Both the position numbers and the translations under genes were made by a program. A stretch of DNA of 8,648 bases from positions 1 to 8,648 of the forward strand of contig CAZQCI010000093.1 of the NCBI GenBank assembly GCA_964592255.1. Reading direction: 5' to 3'. Below, in pieces: positions 1-5,681 of the stretch; position 1 is the stretch's first letter; each line of letters starts with the position of its first letter. The notes beneath the pieces are model-generated. The model did no database searches and was not told where the DNA came from. It saw only the letters and a program-made list of their open reading frames with translations. Origin of the DNA: CAZQCI01 sp964592255. GTDB taxonomy: Bacteria; UBA10199; SBBF01.

Positions 1-30
1 AGAGAGGTTCGAGTGAGTGATTCAAATTAA
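1..30 (+). CDS. Possible C-terminal tail of an upstream gene (partial)
   Basis: Frame 1 reads REVRVSDSN and then TAA at 28-30. The other two forward frames stop sooner. A terminator-like hairpin follows at 72-102, which would fit the end of a transcription unit. Only nine residues are visible, so no product can be named, and the open frame could be chance. Confidence 0.22.
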   Translation, partial: REVRVSDSN

Positions 31-37
31 ATTGAGT

Positions 38-100
38 AACCCCTCTCCCAAAGGGATCCCCTTGGGACCAACCTCCCCTTACAATTAAGGGGAGGAGTTT
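38..100 (+). repeat. Composite palindromic repeat with nested palindrome
   Basis: Two adjacent inverted repeats sit between AACCCCTC (38-45) and GAGTT (95-99). The first is an imperfect 22-bp palindrome at 46-67, TCCCAAaGGG paired with CCCcTTGGGA around a central AT, with one symmetric mismatch. The second is a perfect 10-bp stem, CCTCCCCTTA (72-81) with TAAGGGGAGG (86-95), around a CAAT loop. If 46-67 is removed, the flanks join as AACCCCTC plus CCAACCTCCCC, which resembles the pyrimidine-rich dispersed repeat seen in many bacterial genomes. A nested insertion is therefore possible, but that is inference. A similarly built element lies at 3482-3516. Confidence 0.5.
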
Positions 101-102
101 TT
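72..102 (+). terminator. Intrinsic terminator ahead of mqnE
   Basis: A perfect 10-bp GC-rich stem (72-81 with 86-95) has a 4-nt CAAT loop and is followed by AG and five T residues (98-102). It would end transcription of whatever lies upstream. It is only 13 nt from the mqnE start, so mqnE would need either read-through or a promoter that overlaps this element. Confidence 0.55.
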
Positions 103-115
103 ACTAATTCATTTC

Positions 116-1198
116 ATGTCTTCTTTATTTTCATCCATTTCTGAAAAACTCTCCACAGGTCACCGTCTTTCCGAAGCGGATGCTTTAGCTCTTTTCGAAA
201 GTGATGATATTCTTGCCTTAGGAAAATTGGCCAATCAGATTCGTTTACAAAAACACGGAAAAAAAACTTATTTTATTAAAAATCGTCATATCGACTATTC
301 CAATGTTTGTGCCATTAAATGCAAGTTTTGTGCTTTTGCCCGTAAAGCTGGGGAAGAGGGGGCTTTTGAGCTGACGGTGGAACAAGTCGTGAATAAAATG
401 CGTGGCGATTTGTCGCGCGGTATTACCGAGCTCCATATTGTCGGTGGATTTCATCCTAAACATCCGTGGGAATTTTATACTTCTATGCTGCAAGCCATTA
501 AGAAGGAAGCCCCTCAGATGCATATTAAAGCTTTTACGGCTTCTGAAATTCGTTATTTTTCTAAAAAATTCCGAAAGACCGAAGAAGAAGTATTACAAGA
601 ACTCATGGCCGCAGGACTTGATTCCCTCCCTGGGGGAGGTGCCGAAATTTTAGCTGACGAAGTCCGTAAGGAAATTTGCGGACCTAAAGGAGCGGCTGAA
701 TATTGGTTGGCGACTCATAAACGTGCCCATGGTTTGGGTCTTAAAAGTAATGCCACCATGCTTTATGGCCATATTGAAACTATCAAAGATCGCATCGAAC
801 ATATGCGACTTGTTCGCAACTTGCAGGACGAAACTGGTGGTTTTCTTTCTTTTATCCCTTTGTCATTTAATCCTAAAGATACGGAATACGAATATCGCGG
901 TTATACTTCTGGTGTTGATGATCTTAAAACATTGGCTATTTCACGCTTGTATTTCGATAATATCAAACACATCAAAGCGTATTGGATTATGTCCGGTGTG
1001 GAAATGGCTCAACTGGGCCAAGATTTTGGTGCCGACGATGTGCATGGTACCGTGATTGAAGAAAACATAACCCATATGGCTGGAGCCACTAGCCCTGAAG
1101 ATCTGCCTGAAAGAAACATCATTTCCATGATTGCGGAATCGGGTCACATTCCCGTTCAGCGCGATTCTCTTTATCGAGAAATAAAAACTTATAATTAA
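116..1198 (+). CDS. mqnE: Aminofutalosine synthase MqnE (radical SAM)
   Basis: MqnE is the radical SAM enzyme that joins 3-[(1-carboxyvinyl)oxy]benzoate (the MqnA product) to the adenosyl moiety of SAM, giving 6-amino-6-deoxyfutalosine, in the futalosine route to menaquinone. It is cytosolic. The [4Fe-4S]/SAM motif C-x3-C-x2-C is at C65, C69 and C72, just after an HIDYSNVC segment. Other family-type segments are HIVGGFHP (about 107-114), the glycine run LPGGGAEI (about 170-177), and a C-terminal GTVIEENITHMAGA block. The 360-residue length is normal. I prefer MqnE over its paralogue MqnC because of the GGGAEI and HMAGA segments and the N-terminal form 'EKLSTGHRLSEADALALFES'. The ATG at 116 fits the family N-terminus, but there is no well-placed Shine-Dalgarno: the nearest GGAGG (91-95) is about 20 nt upstream. 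No other mqn gene is in view. Confidence 0.93.
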   Translation: MSSLFSSISEKLSTGHRLSEADALALFESDDILALGKLANQIRLQKHGKKTYFIKNRHIDYSNVCAIKCKFCAFARKAGEEGAFELTVEQVVNKMRGDLSRGITELHIVGGFHPKHPWEFYTSMLQAIKKEAPQMHIKAFTASEIRYFSKKFRKTEEEVLQELMAAGLDSLPGGGAEILADEVRKEICGPKGAAEYWLATHKRAHGLGLKSNATMLYGHIETIKDRIEHMRLVRNLQDETGGFLSFIPLSFNPKDTEYEYRGYTSGVDDLKTLAISRLYFDNIKHIKAYWIMSGVEMAQLGQDFGADDVHGTVIEENITHMAGATSPEDLPERNIISMIAESGHIPVQRDSLYREIKTYN

Positions 1199-1248
1199 TT
1201 GATTTTAATAACTTTAAAATAAGAAGATCTTTATTCAAAAAAAAGCGT

Positions 1249-1270
1249 TTGATTATGACATAATAATCAA
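1249..1270. promoter_or_regulatory. Operator-like inverted repeat upstream of the beta-helix gene
   Basis: Perfect 8-bp half-sites TTGATTAT (1249-1256) and ATAATCAA (1263-1270) are separated by 6 bp (GACATA). The dyad sits in the AT-rich 142-bp spacer, about 75 bp before the start of the exported protein gene. Its symmetry and size suit a dimeric DNA-binding regulator. It is not followed by a T-run and is too AT-rich to be a good terminator. A weak candidate promoter, TTGCCT (1272-1277) with 17 bp to GCTTAT (1295-1300), lies immediately downstream. Regulator unknown. Confidence 0.35.
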
Positions 1271-1332
1271 TTTGCCTCGTTTTATTAGATTTATGCTTAT
1301 TGTTAAAAATTGTTAATTACACCACTTTAAAA

Positions 1333-1337
1333 AGGAG
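1333..1337 (+). promoter_or_regulatory. Shine-Dalgarno that favours the second ATG
   Basis: AGGAG is followed by two in-frame ATGs, at 1341 (3 nt away) and 1347 (9 nt away). The usual spacing favours 1347. This is one of the clearest ribosome-binding sites in the window. Confidence 0.6.
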
Positions 1338-1346
1338 AAAATGTTT

Positions 1347-2687
1347 ATGCGGTCAAAAAAAATAATCCTACTTGGGTTATGTGCCATTACTTTTTTAGTG
1401 TCTTCTAAATCCCACGCAGCTGTTTGTAAAGTTTCTACCTTGCCTACAGCGACTTACACAACAATCCAAGAGGCCATCAATGATACCAGTTGTTCCACGA
1501 TTAGAGTTAAAGGAGGAACTTATTATGAAAACCTTACTATTGATCGGAATGTTGTTCTTGAAAAACAACCATCGCTTACCTCGACATTAGTCATTAACGG
1601 TAGTACGGGAACGACTTCTGTCGTTACGATTACTTCCGGTAATGTAACCCTTTCTAATCTGACTATTACAGGAGGAAGTGCTGGAGGAATTAGTAATACG
1701 GGAAGCGGGGATTTAGTTTTGAATTCTGTAACTGTTTCCTCGAATACCCATACGGTGGGGCTTACTAGTGCAGCGGGTCTTTACCAGGCTGCTGGTAGTC
1801 TTACAATTACAAAGAGCAACTTTGAAAATAATACAAATCTTTCTGGAGTGAGTGCGCTTTATGTTAATGGCGGTGATACGGTTTCAATCTCTGATACAAC
1901 TTTTCAAGGTGATGACAATGGTCAAGCGGCTCTTTATTTTGATGCTGTTGATAGTATTACCATTACTGGGTCCACTATAGAAGAAACCGACTCTTATTAT
2001 TCATCTATTGAAGTGAAAGATTATAATTCACTTACTTTAGAGAAAACTACAGTGACGGGCTCTCCTTATATGGCTCTTTATCTTGATAGGGGCTCTGAAA
2101 AAGGAATTACTCAAATTGAGAGTAGTACTATTTCTGATAATGATGAAGCAGGTCTTTTTTATGATAATTTGACTTGTCATAAAGGAATACAGCCGAAACT
2201 TACCGTAAAAAATTCTACTTTTTCAGGCAACGGCGGCGGCCTTTTCATGCGATGTGATGGGAGCTCTGGAAAATTGACTGGAACACAATTTGCTGTTTCA
2301 ATTGAGAGCAGCACCTTTGTTGAAAACGACTCTGCTTTTTATGCGTATTACGAAGATCCGAGTATGTCACTTCACAATACCATTGTTGCTGAAAACACAA
2401 CCAATTGTGGTACTACAGGAGGAGTGAGCAAAGTGACATCAAAAGGTTATAATCTTGATGATGATGGTAGTTGCGCTTCAGGATCGACTGATTTGTCAGA
2501 TGCTCCGGATTTAGAGTCTCTTGCAGATAATGGTGGCTCCACAGAAACCCATATGCCTCAATCTACAAGTCCCGTGATTGATGCTGGAGATCCATCTAGT
2601 TGCCTTACTACTGATCAGCGTGGAGCAGCACGTCCTTATGGATCGGCCTGTGATATTGGTGCTGTCGAATATGGGGCGTCGATTTAA
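1347..2687 (+). CDS. Exported right-handed beta-helix protein, choice-of-anchor Q type
   Basis: This is a secreted or surface protein of unknown ligand or substrate. Numbering is from the ATG at 1341; the better-spaced ATG at 1347 is residue 3 and gives 446 aa. A Sec signal peptide is clear: RSKK, a hydrophobic core, and a likely SHA/AV cleavage near residue 26. After it comes a TIQEAI...TIRVKGGTYYENLTI segment (about 41-67), the usual entry to a pectate-lyase-like parallel beta-helix. From about 70 to 355 there are repeating short strands of the form 'sltitkSnFenNt', rich in Ser, Thr, Asn and Gly. The C-terminus (about 385-445) has NGGSTETHMPQSTSPVIDAG, then a DQRGAARP segment and CDIGAVEYG, typical of choice-of-anchor Q proteins. 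The mature chain has eight Cys (29, 51, 279, 305, 356, 378, 421, 437), an even number that allows disulfides. There is no membrane segment or LPXTG. An enzyme role (polysaccharide lyase) is possible, but I see no recognisable catalytic set. Confidence 0.85.
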   Translation: MRSKKIILLGLCAITFLVSSKSHAAVCKVSTLPTATYTTIQEAINDTSCSTIRVKGGTYYENLTIDRNVVLEKQPSLTSTLVINGSTGTTSVVTITSGNVTLSNLTITGGSAGGISNTGSGDLVLNSVTVSSNTHTVGLTSAAGLYQAAGSLTITKSNFENNTNLSGVSALYVNGGDTVSISDTTFQGDDNGQAALYFDAVDSITITGSTIEETDSYYSSIEVKDYNSLTLEKTTVTGSPYMALYLDRGSEKGITQIESSTISDNDEAGLFYDNLTCHKGIQPKLTVKNSTFSGNGGGLFMRCDGSSGKLTGTQFAVSIESSTFVENDSAFYAYYEDPSMSLHNTIVAENTTNCGTTGGVSKVTSKGYNLDDDGSCASGSTDLSDAPDLESLADNGGSTETHMPQSTSPVIDAGDPSSCLTTDQRGAARPYGSACDIGAVEYGASI

Positions 2688-2708
2688 TTAAATTATTTAT
2701 TAAACAGG

Positions 2709-2745
2709 AAAAGGGAGAATCCTCATCATGGGGTTCTCCCTTTTT
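2709..2745. terminator. Strong hairpin terminator, probably bidirectional
   Basis: AAAAGGGAGAA (2709-2719) pairs with TTCTCCCTTTT (2734-2744), and T2720·G2733, C2721-G2732 and C2722-G2731 extend the stem to 14 bp around an 8-nt loop. On the plus strand it runs into T-rich sequence (2741-2751) and would end the beta-helix transcript 21 nt after its stop. Its right edge touches the minus-strand stop codon (2744-2746), so it can also end the convergent operon, although the T-run on that side is poorer. Confidence 0.8.
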
Positions 2746-3535
2746 ATTTTTGTGACACTAGAGCTTTTCCCATAATCCCATGACATTTTGAAAAAGTGGC
2801 CACAAATAGCTCGGTGTCTTTTTGTTGAAGAAGCCTAGATTCTAAGTGGCTCCAACTTTGAGCTATTTTTTGAAGAGGAATTGCAGCAATTCCATGAATC
2901 AATTGCTCACAAAAAAAGAGGTGAGAACTTAGGTGTGGATTGTGTTTGGTGTATTCTTCAAAAGTATCCTTAAAATGCCAGGTGCGTTGCTTATCAATAT
3001 GGGGGCAAACATCACCTTCCTCACATTCCAAGGGGCAAGTCCAAGTAGCAAAACTTAAGGCGACAATTCCGGAGTCTAATATTTTTTGAAAGGGGATGTT
3101 GTGCAATGGATTTGGCAGTGGAGATTGGAAAGGTTCCATTTTAATTGTGTAACCAAAAAATCTCTTATCTTTTTTGATCAGCTCTAAAAAACATTGCAAT
3201 AAAACATGCGGCGCAAAATGGTCGGGGATTAATAAATCTAAGGCACCGTCATTGCGAGGAGCCTCGGGACGCGGCAATCCAGAATTATTGCGACTTAAAT
3301 AATTCTCTAAAAAATCCACATAAGTTTTTTGAATGTGCTCTGGCTTTTTTAAAACTTCTTCGGGCTCCACAAAATACAATTTGTGATAATCCAAACTTTT
3401 TTCTTTTTTGGCTTGCATCAGAAGATTGCGGTAGAGTGCCGCCTGACGTTTTCCGCCCAATATGTAGATGTCACCTATAATCCCTCTCTTAGTATAAGAG
3501 GGGGCGGGGGGAGTTATTTCCTTGTCTTTTTCCAT
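2744..3535 (-). CDS. Unrecognised Cys-rich protein carrying repeat-derived segments
   Basis: I do not recognise this gene with confidence. From the ATG at 3535 it is 263 aa; a TTG at 3562 would add nine residues but has no ribosome-binding site. A GGGG lies 5 nt before the ATG. In TTG-start numbering, residues 29-50 (IGDIYILGGKRQAAL...) look like the first beta-strand and glycine turn of a Rossmann-like fold. The most distinctive motif is C176-P-x2-C180-x5-C186-P-H188 after an ATWT segment, followed by QRTWHF, which suggests metal or Fe-S binding. Cys260-His261 near the C-terminus may add to it. No signal peptide or membrane segment is seen. It is the last gene of the minus-strand operon and overlaps the carotenoid gene by about 22 bp. 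Two stretches, roughly residues 16-27 and 93-106, are encoded by palindromic repeats and are unlikely to belong to the ancestral fold. The N-terminus is the least certain part. Confidence 0.65.
   Translation of the reverse strand: MEKDKEITPPAPSYTKRGIIGDIYILGGKRQAALYRNLLMQAKKEKSLDYHKLYFVEPEEVLKKPEHIQKTYVDFLENYLSRNNSGLPRPEAPRNDGALDLLIPDHFAPHVLLQCFLELIKKDKRFFGYTIKMEPFQSPLPNPLHNIPFQKILDSGIVALSFATWTCPLECEEGDVCPHIDKQRTWHFKDTFEEYTKHNPHLSSHLFFCEQLIHGIAAIPLQKIAQSWSHLESRLLQQKDTELFVATFSKCHGIMGKALVSQK
3247..3285. repeat. Palindromic repeat of the 'GTCATTGCGAGGAGC' type inside a CDS
   Basis: On the plus strand it begins CGTCATTGCGAGGAGC and ends GACGCGGCAATCCAG. ATTGC near one end pairs with GCAAT near the other, and CGAGG (3255-3259) pairs with CCTCG (3262-3266) in the centre. 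From general knowledge, this sequence class is widespread as a dispersed, often high-copy palindrome in diverse bacterial genomes. Here it lies wholly within the minus-strand reading frame and encodes about NSGLPRPEAPRNDG (residues 93-106), a characteristic translation of such elements. It keeps the frame open. Confidence 0.65.
3482..3516. repeat. Pyrimidine-rich palindromic repeat at an operon gene junction
   Basis: CCCTCTCTTA (3482-3491) pairs with TAAGAGGGGG (3495-3504), including one T·G pair, around a GTA loop; a further G-run follows. On the minus strand it reads AACTCCCCCCGCCCCC before the stem, the same layout as the element at 38-100 (AAC, a C-rich arm, a CTTA/TAAG-type hairpin, then GGGA or GGAG). 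It starts at the TAA of the carotenoid gene (3514-3516) and supplies the TPPAPSYTKRG stretch near the N-terminus of the next protein. Confidence 0.5.
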
Positions 3536-4251
3536 AAAAACCCCAAAGGAATTAAAATCCAAAAAATATCAAAAGCAGCCATCAGCCATTCTTTTAACCA
3601 TAACGTGATGAGAAGATTGAAGGTAAAAATTCCAAAATAGAGGCTTACGCCTCCCCATGCTTTAATGAATCCTTCTTCTTGGTCCTTTTCCACAGAGGGA
3701 GAGGGGATTTTTGATGCGAATACAAGATAAACATACACAATAACAAAGGCTACAAAGAACCAGCCGATAAAATTACTGACAGGAACATCAAAATAATAGC
3801 CAGGATAAGGATAGTAATAAATTTTACCCAAAAACCATTTGTCGCCAATATGAGCTAAAGGGTCGACAATGATGTCTAACACCATCACAAACAAAGCAGC
3901 CCAGAGGGCTGTTTGGATTTTTTGTCCGTTTAGCCGAGGCGGACAAGGAGAGTTGGATAATCCCTTAAGGGCAACACTCAGACCAGCATAACACAAAAAA
4001 GTGTAGGAGAGAGAATCCCACACGGGCACTCCCCAGTTCATCAGTTCTCCCTTCATATTTTCATAAATATAAAAATACCATCCATAAGGAAAACCGGTGC
4101 GGATAGAAATGGCTTCAGAAATCCAGGCGACGAAATATCCCCAACAGAGAAAAAACAAAGTTTGACGTACCCCTTGTTTTAAAATGCCAATAATCAAAAA
4201 TGAAATTAGAAAAAGAAAAACGTAAGGGCGGTTAAGAAGGGTGGCAAGCAT
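3514..4251 (-). CDS. Carotenoid biosynthesis membrane protein, CruF/DUF422 family
   Basis: A polytopic inner-membrane protein of 245 aa, the usual length for the Caroten_synth (DUF422) family, which includes CruF, the carotenoid 1',2'-hydratase that adds water to the psi-end of acyclic or monocyclic carotenoids. About seven hydrophobic segments are visible, near 8-24, 30-48, 76-97, 112-133, 156-179, 199-217 and 222-240. Family-type polar residues lie at or near membrane edges: E46 followed by TGFPYGWY, the NWGVPVWDS segment (72-80), D125 and D130 in an LDIIVDP motif, and VPVSNFIGW (156-164). The ATG shares one base with the stop of the upstream response regulator (TAATG), so translational coupling is likely. 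No phytoene synthase or desaturase is in the window, so the actual carotenoid is unknown. Hydratase activity is inferred from the family; some members are annotated only as 'carotenoid biosynthesis protein'. Confidence 0.85.
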   Translation of the reverse strand: MLATLLNRPYVFLFLISFLIIGILKQGVRQTLFFLCWGYFVAWISEAISIRTGFPYGWYFYIYENMKGELMNWGVPVWDSLSYTFLCYAGLSVALKGLSNSPCPPRLNGQKIQTALWAALFVMVLDIIVDPLAHIGDKWFLGKIYYYPYPGYYFDVPVSNFIGWFFVAFVIVYVYLVFASKIPSPSVEKDQEEGFIKAWGGVSLYFGIFTFNLLITLWLKEWLMAAFDIFWILIPLGFLWKKTRK

Positions 4252-5258
4252 TAGGCGCTTTGTTTCGCGTAACTATCGCGGATGAGTTTAACAAAAACCT
4301 CGACAATATGTGGATCCCATTGGCCGGAATTTTTTTCGCGTTCAAAAATATCAGCGGCTTGAGCAGGGCTAATACCTTTACGATAAGGGCGGTTGGAAGT
4401 CATGGCATCAAACGCGTCGGTGATGGAACAAATACGGGCCATAACAGGAATTTGTTCACCTTTTAAACCATCAGGGTGGCCTCTACCATCTATGCGTTCA
4501 TGATGTGAGCGGATGACTGGGAGAAGATTTTTAAAACTTTTGAGATGTTTACAAATTTCGTAACCCCGTGCCGGGTGTGTTTTAATATGAGCCAATTCTT
4601 CGGGCGTGAGTTTGGCTTCTTTATTGAGCACGGCATCTTTGACTCCCACTTTACCGATGTCGTGAAGCAGGGAGCCCCGGCGTAACTCTTCCAGTTCGGC
4701 TTCATTGAAACCTAAGGCTTTTCCTAAAAGAACTGAATAACGAGCCACACGCTCCGAATGCCCACGGGTATAAACATCTTTGGCTTCCAAGGTTTCGGCC
4801 AGGGTAAAGACCACCGATTCGGAAGAGTCGAGATCATCGTACAATTCCTTAATTCGCAACAATGACTTAACGCGTGTGACTAATTCCAGCTTATTGTAGG
4901 GCTTCATCAAAAAGTCATCGGCCCCTAGTTCAATAGCTTTAATTTTATCGTCTAGCTCACGTAGGGCCGTGACAATAATAATAGGGATAAGTCGTGTTGA
5001 GGGATCGTTTTTAAGTATTTTGCAAACTTCATAGCCACTCATTCGGGGCATCATCAAATCCAGCAAAATCAAATCTGGGGCGGATTCTTTAACACGGGCC
5101 AAAGCTTCCTCTCCATCAAAGGCTTTACGGATGTCATAATTGAAAGGACGAAGCTGTACGGAAATGAGCTCCACATTGGTAGGGTTGTCATCCACCACCA
5201 ATACTTTAGAGCGATACGGGGAGGAGAAATTTAAATTTTTTTCCGCCTCTTGAGACAT
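4251..5258 (-). CDS. Response regulator with HD-GYP c-di-GMP phosphodiesterase domain (RpfG-like)
   Basis: A cytosolic two-component output protein predicted to hydrolyse cyclic di-GMP when phosphorylated. The receiver domain (about 17-135) has the acidic pair D23/D24, phospho-acceptor D67 in LILLDLMMP, T97 and K119. A linker helix (about 136-160) leads to the HD-GYP domain (about 160-330): H167, H199-D200 in LLHDIGK, H228 in THPARGYE, H252-H253-E in SHHERIDGRGHPDG, and D281/D284 in ITDAFDAMTSNRPYRKG. All expected metal ligands appear present, so it is probably active. The signature tripeptide is GHP (260-262), a fairly common variant of GYP. The 335-aa length is typical. It leads the minus-strand operon. 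No partner histidine kinase is adjacent, so it is an orphan here. No Shine-Dalgarno is seen, and a -10-like box sits 7 nt before the ATG. Confidence 0.93.
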   Translation of the reverse strand: MSQEAEKNLNFSSPYRSKVLVVDDNPTNVELISVQLRPFNYDIRKAFDGEEALARVKESAPDLILLDLMMPRMSGYEVCKILKNDPSTRLIPIIIVTALRELDDKIKAIELGADDFLMKPYNKLELVTRVKSLLRIKELYDDLDSSESVVFTLAETLEAKDVYTRGHSERVARYSVLLGKALGFNEAELEELRRGSLLHDIGKVGVKDAVLNKEAKLTPEELAHIKTHPARGYEICKHLKSFKNLLPVIRSHHERIDGRGHPDGLKGEQIPVMARICSITDAFDAMTSNRPYRKGISPAQAADIFEREKNSGQWDPHIVEVFVKLIRDSYAKQSA

Positions 5259-5265
5259 GTTGTTT

Positions 5266-5295
5266 TTATAACATAATCTAAGAGGGGAGTCACAA
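5266..5295 (-). promoter_or_regulatory. Candidate promoter of the minus-strand operon
   Basis: On the minus strand TTGTGA (5295-5290) is followed after 18 bp by TTATAA (5271-5266). The -10 box ends 7 nt before the ATG at 5258, so transcription would begin at or next to the start codon. The match is moderate and untested. Confidence 0.3.
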
Positions 5296-5326
5296 GGTTT
5301 TCTTTATGAATACAAGGATTTCCGGG

Positions 5327-5355
5327 TTGCTCTTTTAAGCTTAATTGTGTACAAC
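5327..5355 (+). promoter_or_regulatory. Candidate promoter of the plus-strand cluster
   Basis: TTGCTC (5327-5332) and TACAAC (5350-5355) are 17 bp apart. The -10-like box ends 8 nt before the ATG at 5364, and no Shine-Dalgarno is present (the leader is C-rich). This would give a leaderless or nearly leaderless mRNA. Both boxes match the consensus only partly. Confidence 0.25.
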
Positions 5356-5363
5356 AGCCCCCC

Positions 5364-5663
5364 ATGAAACTGCTTAAACTCATTGTATGGTTTTTTACCG
5401 TGATTATTGGCGCTTATATTTTATCCGGAGTTCATGTAGGTGGCAAAACGGTGAAGCAGTTGGTTGATGAGCAGATTGACAAAAGCCCTACAGCCAGTGA
5501 GTATCGTGCTAAGCTGATTCATTTTTTAGGTGGCAATGCCATCACACGACCTTTTGTAGATCAAACCGATAAAAATACCGGTAACGAGCCAAAGGTAGAA
5601 GATGAAATCAGTAAAAAAGATGCTGAAGAGTTACTCAAAATTATTAAAAACAATAACCACTAA
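5364..5663 (+). CDS. Small single-pass membrane protein of unknown function
   Basis: I do not recognise a family. The 99-aa product has a short positive N-terminus (MKLLK), one hydrophobic segment (about 5-22, IVWFFTVIIGAYILSG), then a hydrophilic, charged domain. The hydrophobic segment has no clear signal peptidase site, so it probably anchors the protein in the inner membrane with the charged part in the periplasm. The tail (about 80-96, ISKKDAEELLKIIKN) should form an amphipathic helix. It is the first gene of the plus-strand cluster, 18 nt ahead of the Cys/His protein, and diverges from the HD-GYP regulator. A coding role is supported by the good start, the position and the believable membrane segment. 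Confidence 0.65.
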   Translation: MKLLKLIVWFFTVIIGAYILSGVHVGGKTVKQLVDEQIDKSPTASEYRAKLIHFLGGNAITRPFVDQTDKNTGNEPKVEDEISKKDAEELLKIIKNNNH

Positions 5664-5681
5664 TCGATTAAGGACTTTTTT

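Noticed and set aside
245..523. Antisense open frame within mqnE, and similar antisense frames at 941-1147, 6321-6664 and 7567-8187
   Set aside because: All lie within strongly supported genes on the other strand, have no recognisable protein features, and look like shadows of the real coding frames.
116..1198. MqnC (dehypoxanthine futalosine cyclase) as the identity of the radical SAM gene
   Set aside because: MqnC is a close paralogue, but the N-terminus, the LPGGGAEI segment and the HMAGA C-terminal block fit MqnE better.
1202..1220. Hairpin ATTTTAA...TTAAAAT as a terminator of mqnE
   Set aside because: The stem is only A/T pairs, about 7 bp, with no T-run after it; too weak to call.
1249..1270. 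FNR/CRP-type binding site
   Set aside because: TTGAT and ATCAA are present but separated by 12 bp rather than 4, so the dyad does not match FNR spacing.
1341..1400. Lipobox at Cys14 of the beta-helix protein
   Set aside because: Cys14 lies in the middle of the hydrophobic core and is followed by more hydrophobic residues; SHA/AV downstream is a normal signal peptidase I site.
3536..3562. TTG at 3562 as the start of the unrecognised minus-strand gene
   Set aside because: It has no ribosome-binding site and would lengthen the overlap with the upstream gene to 49 bp; the ATG at 3535 is a better start.
3383..3640. Plus-strand open frame across the junction of the two minus-strand genes
   Set aside because: It overlaps two better-supported genes and is kept open partly by the repeat; no family features or ribosome-binding site support it.
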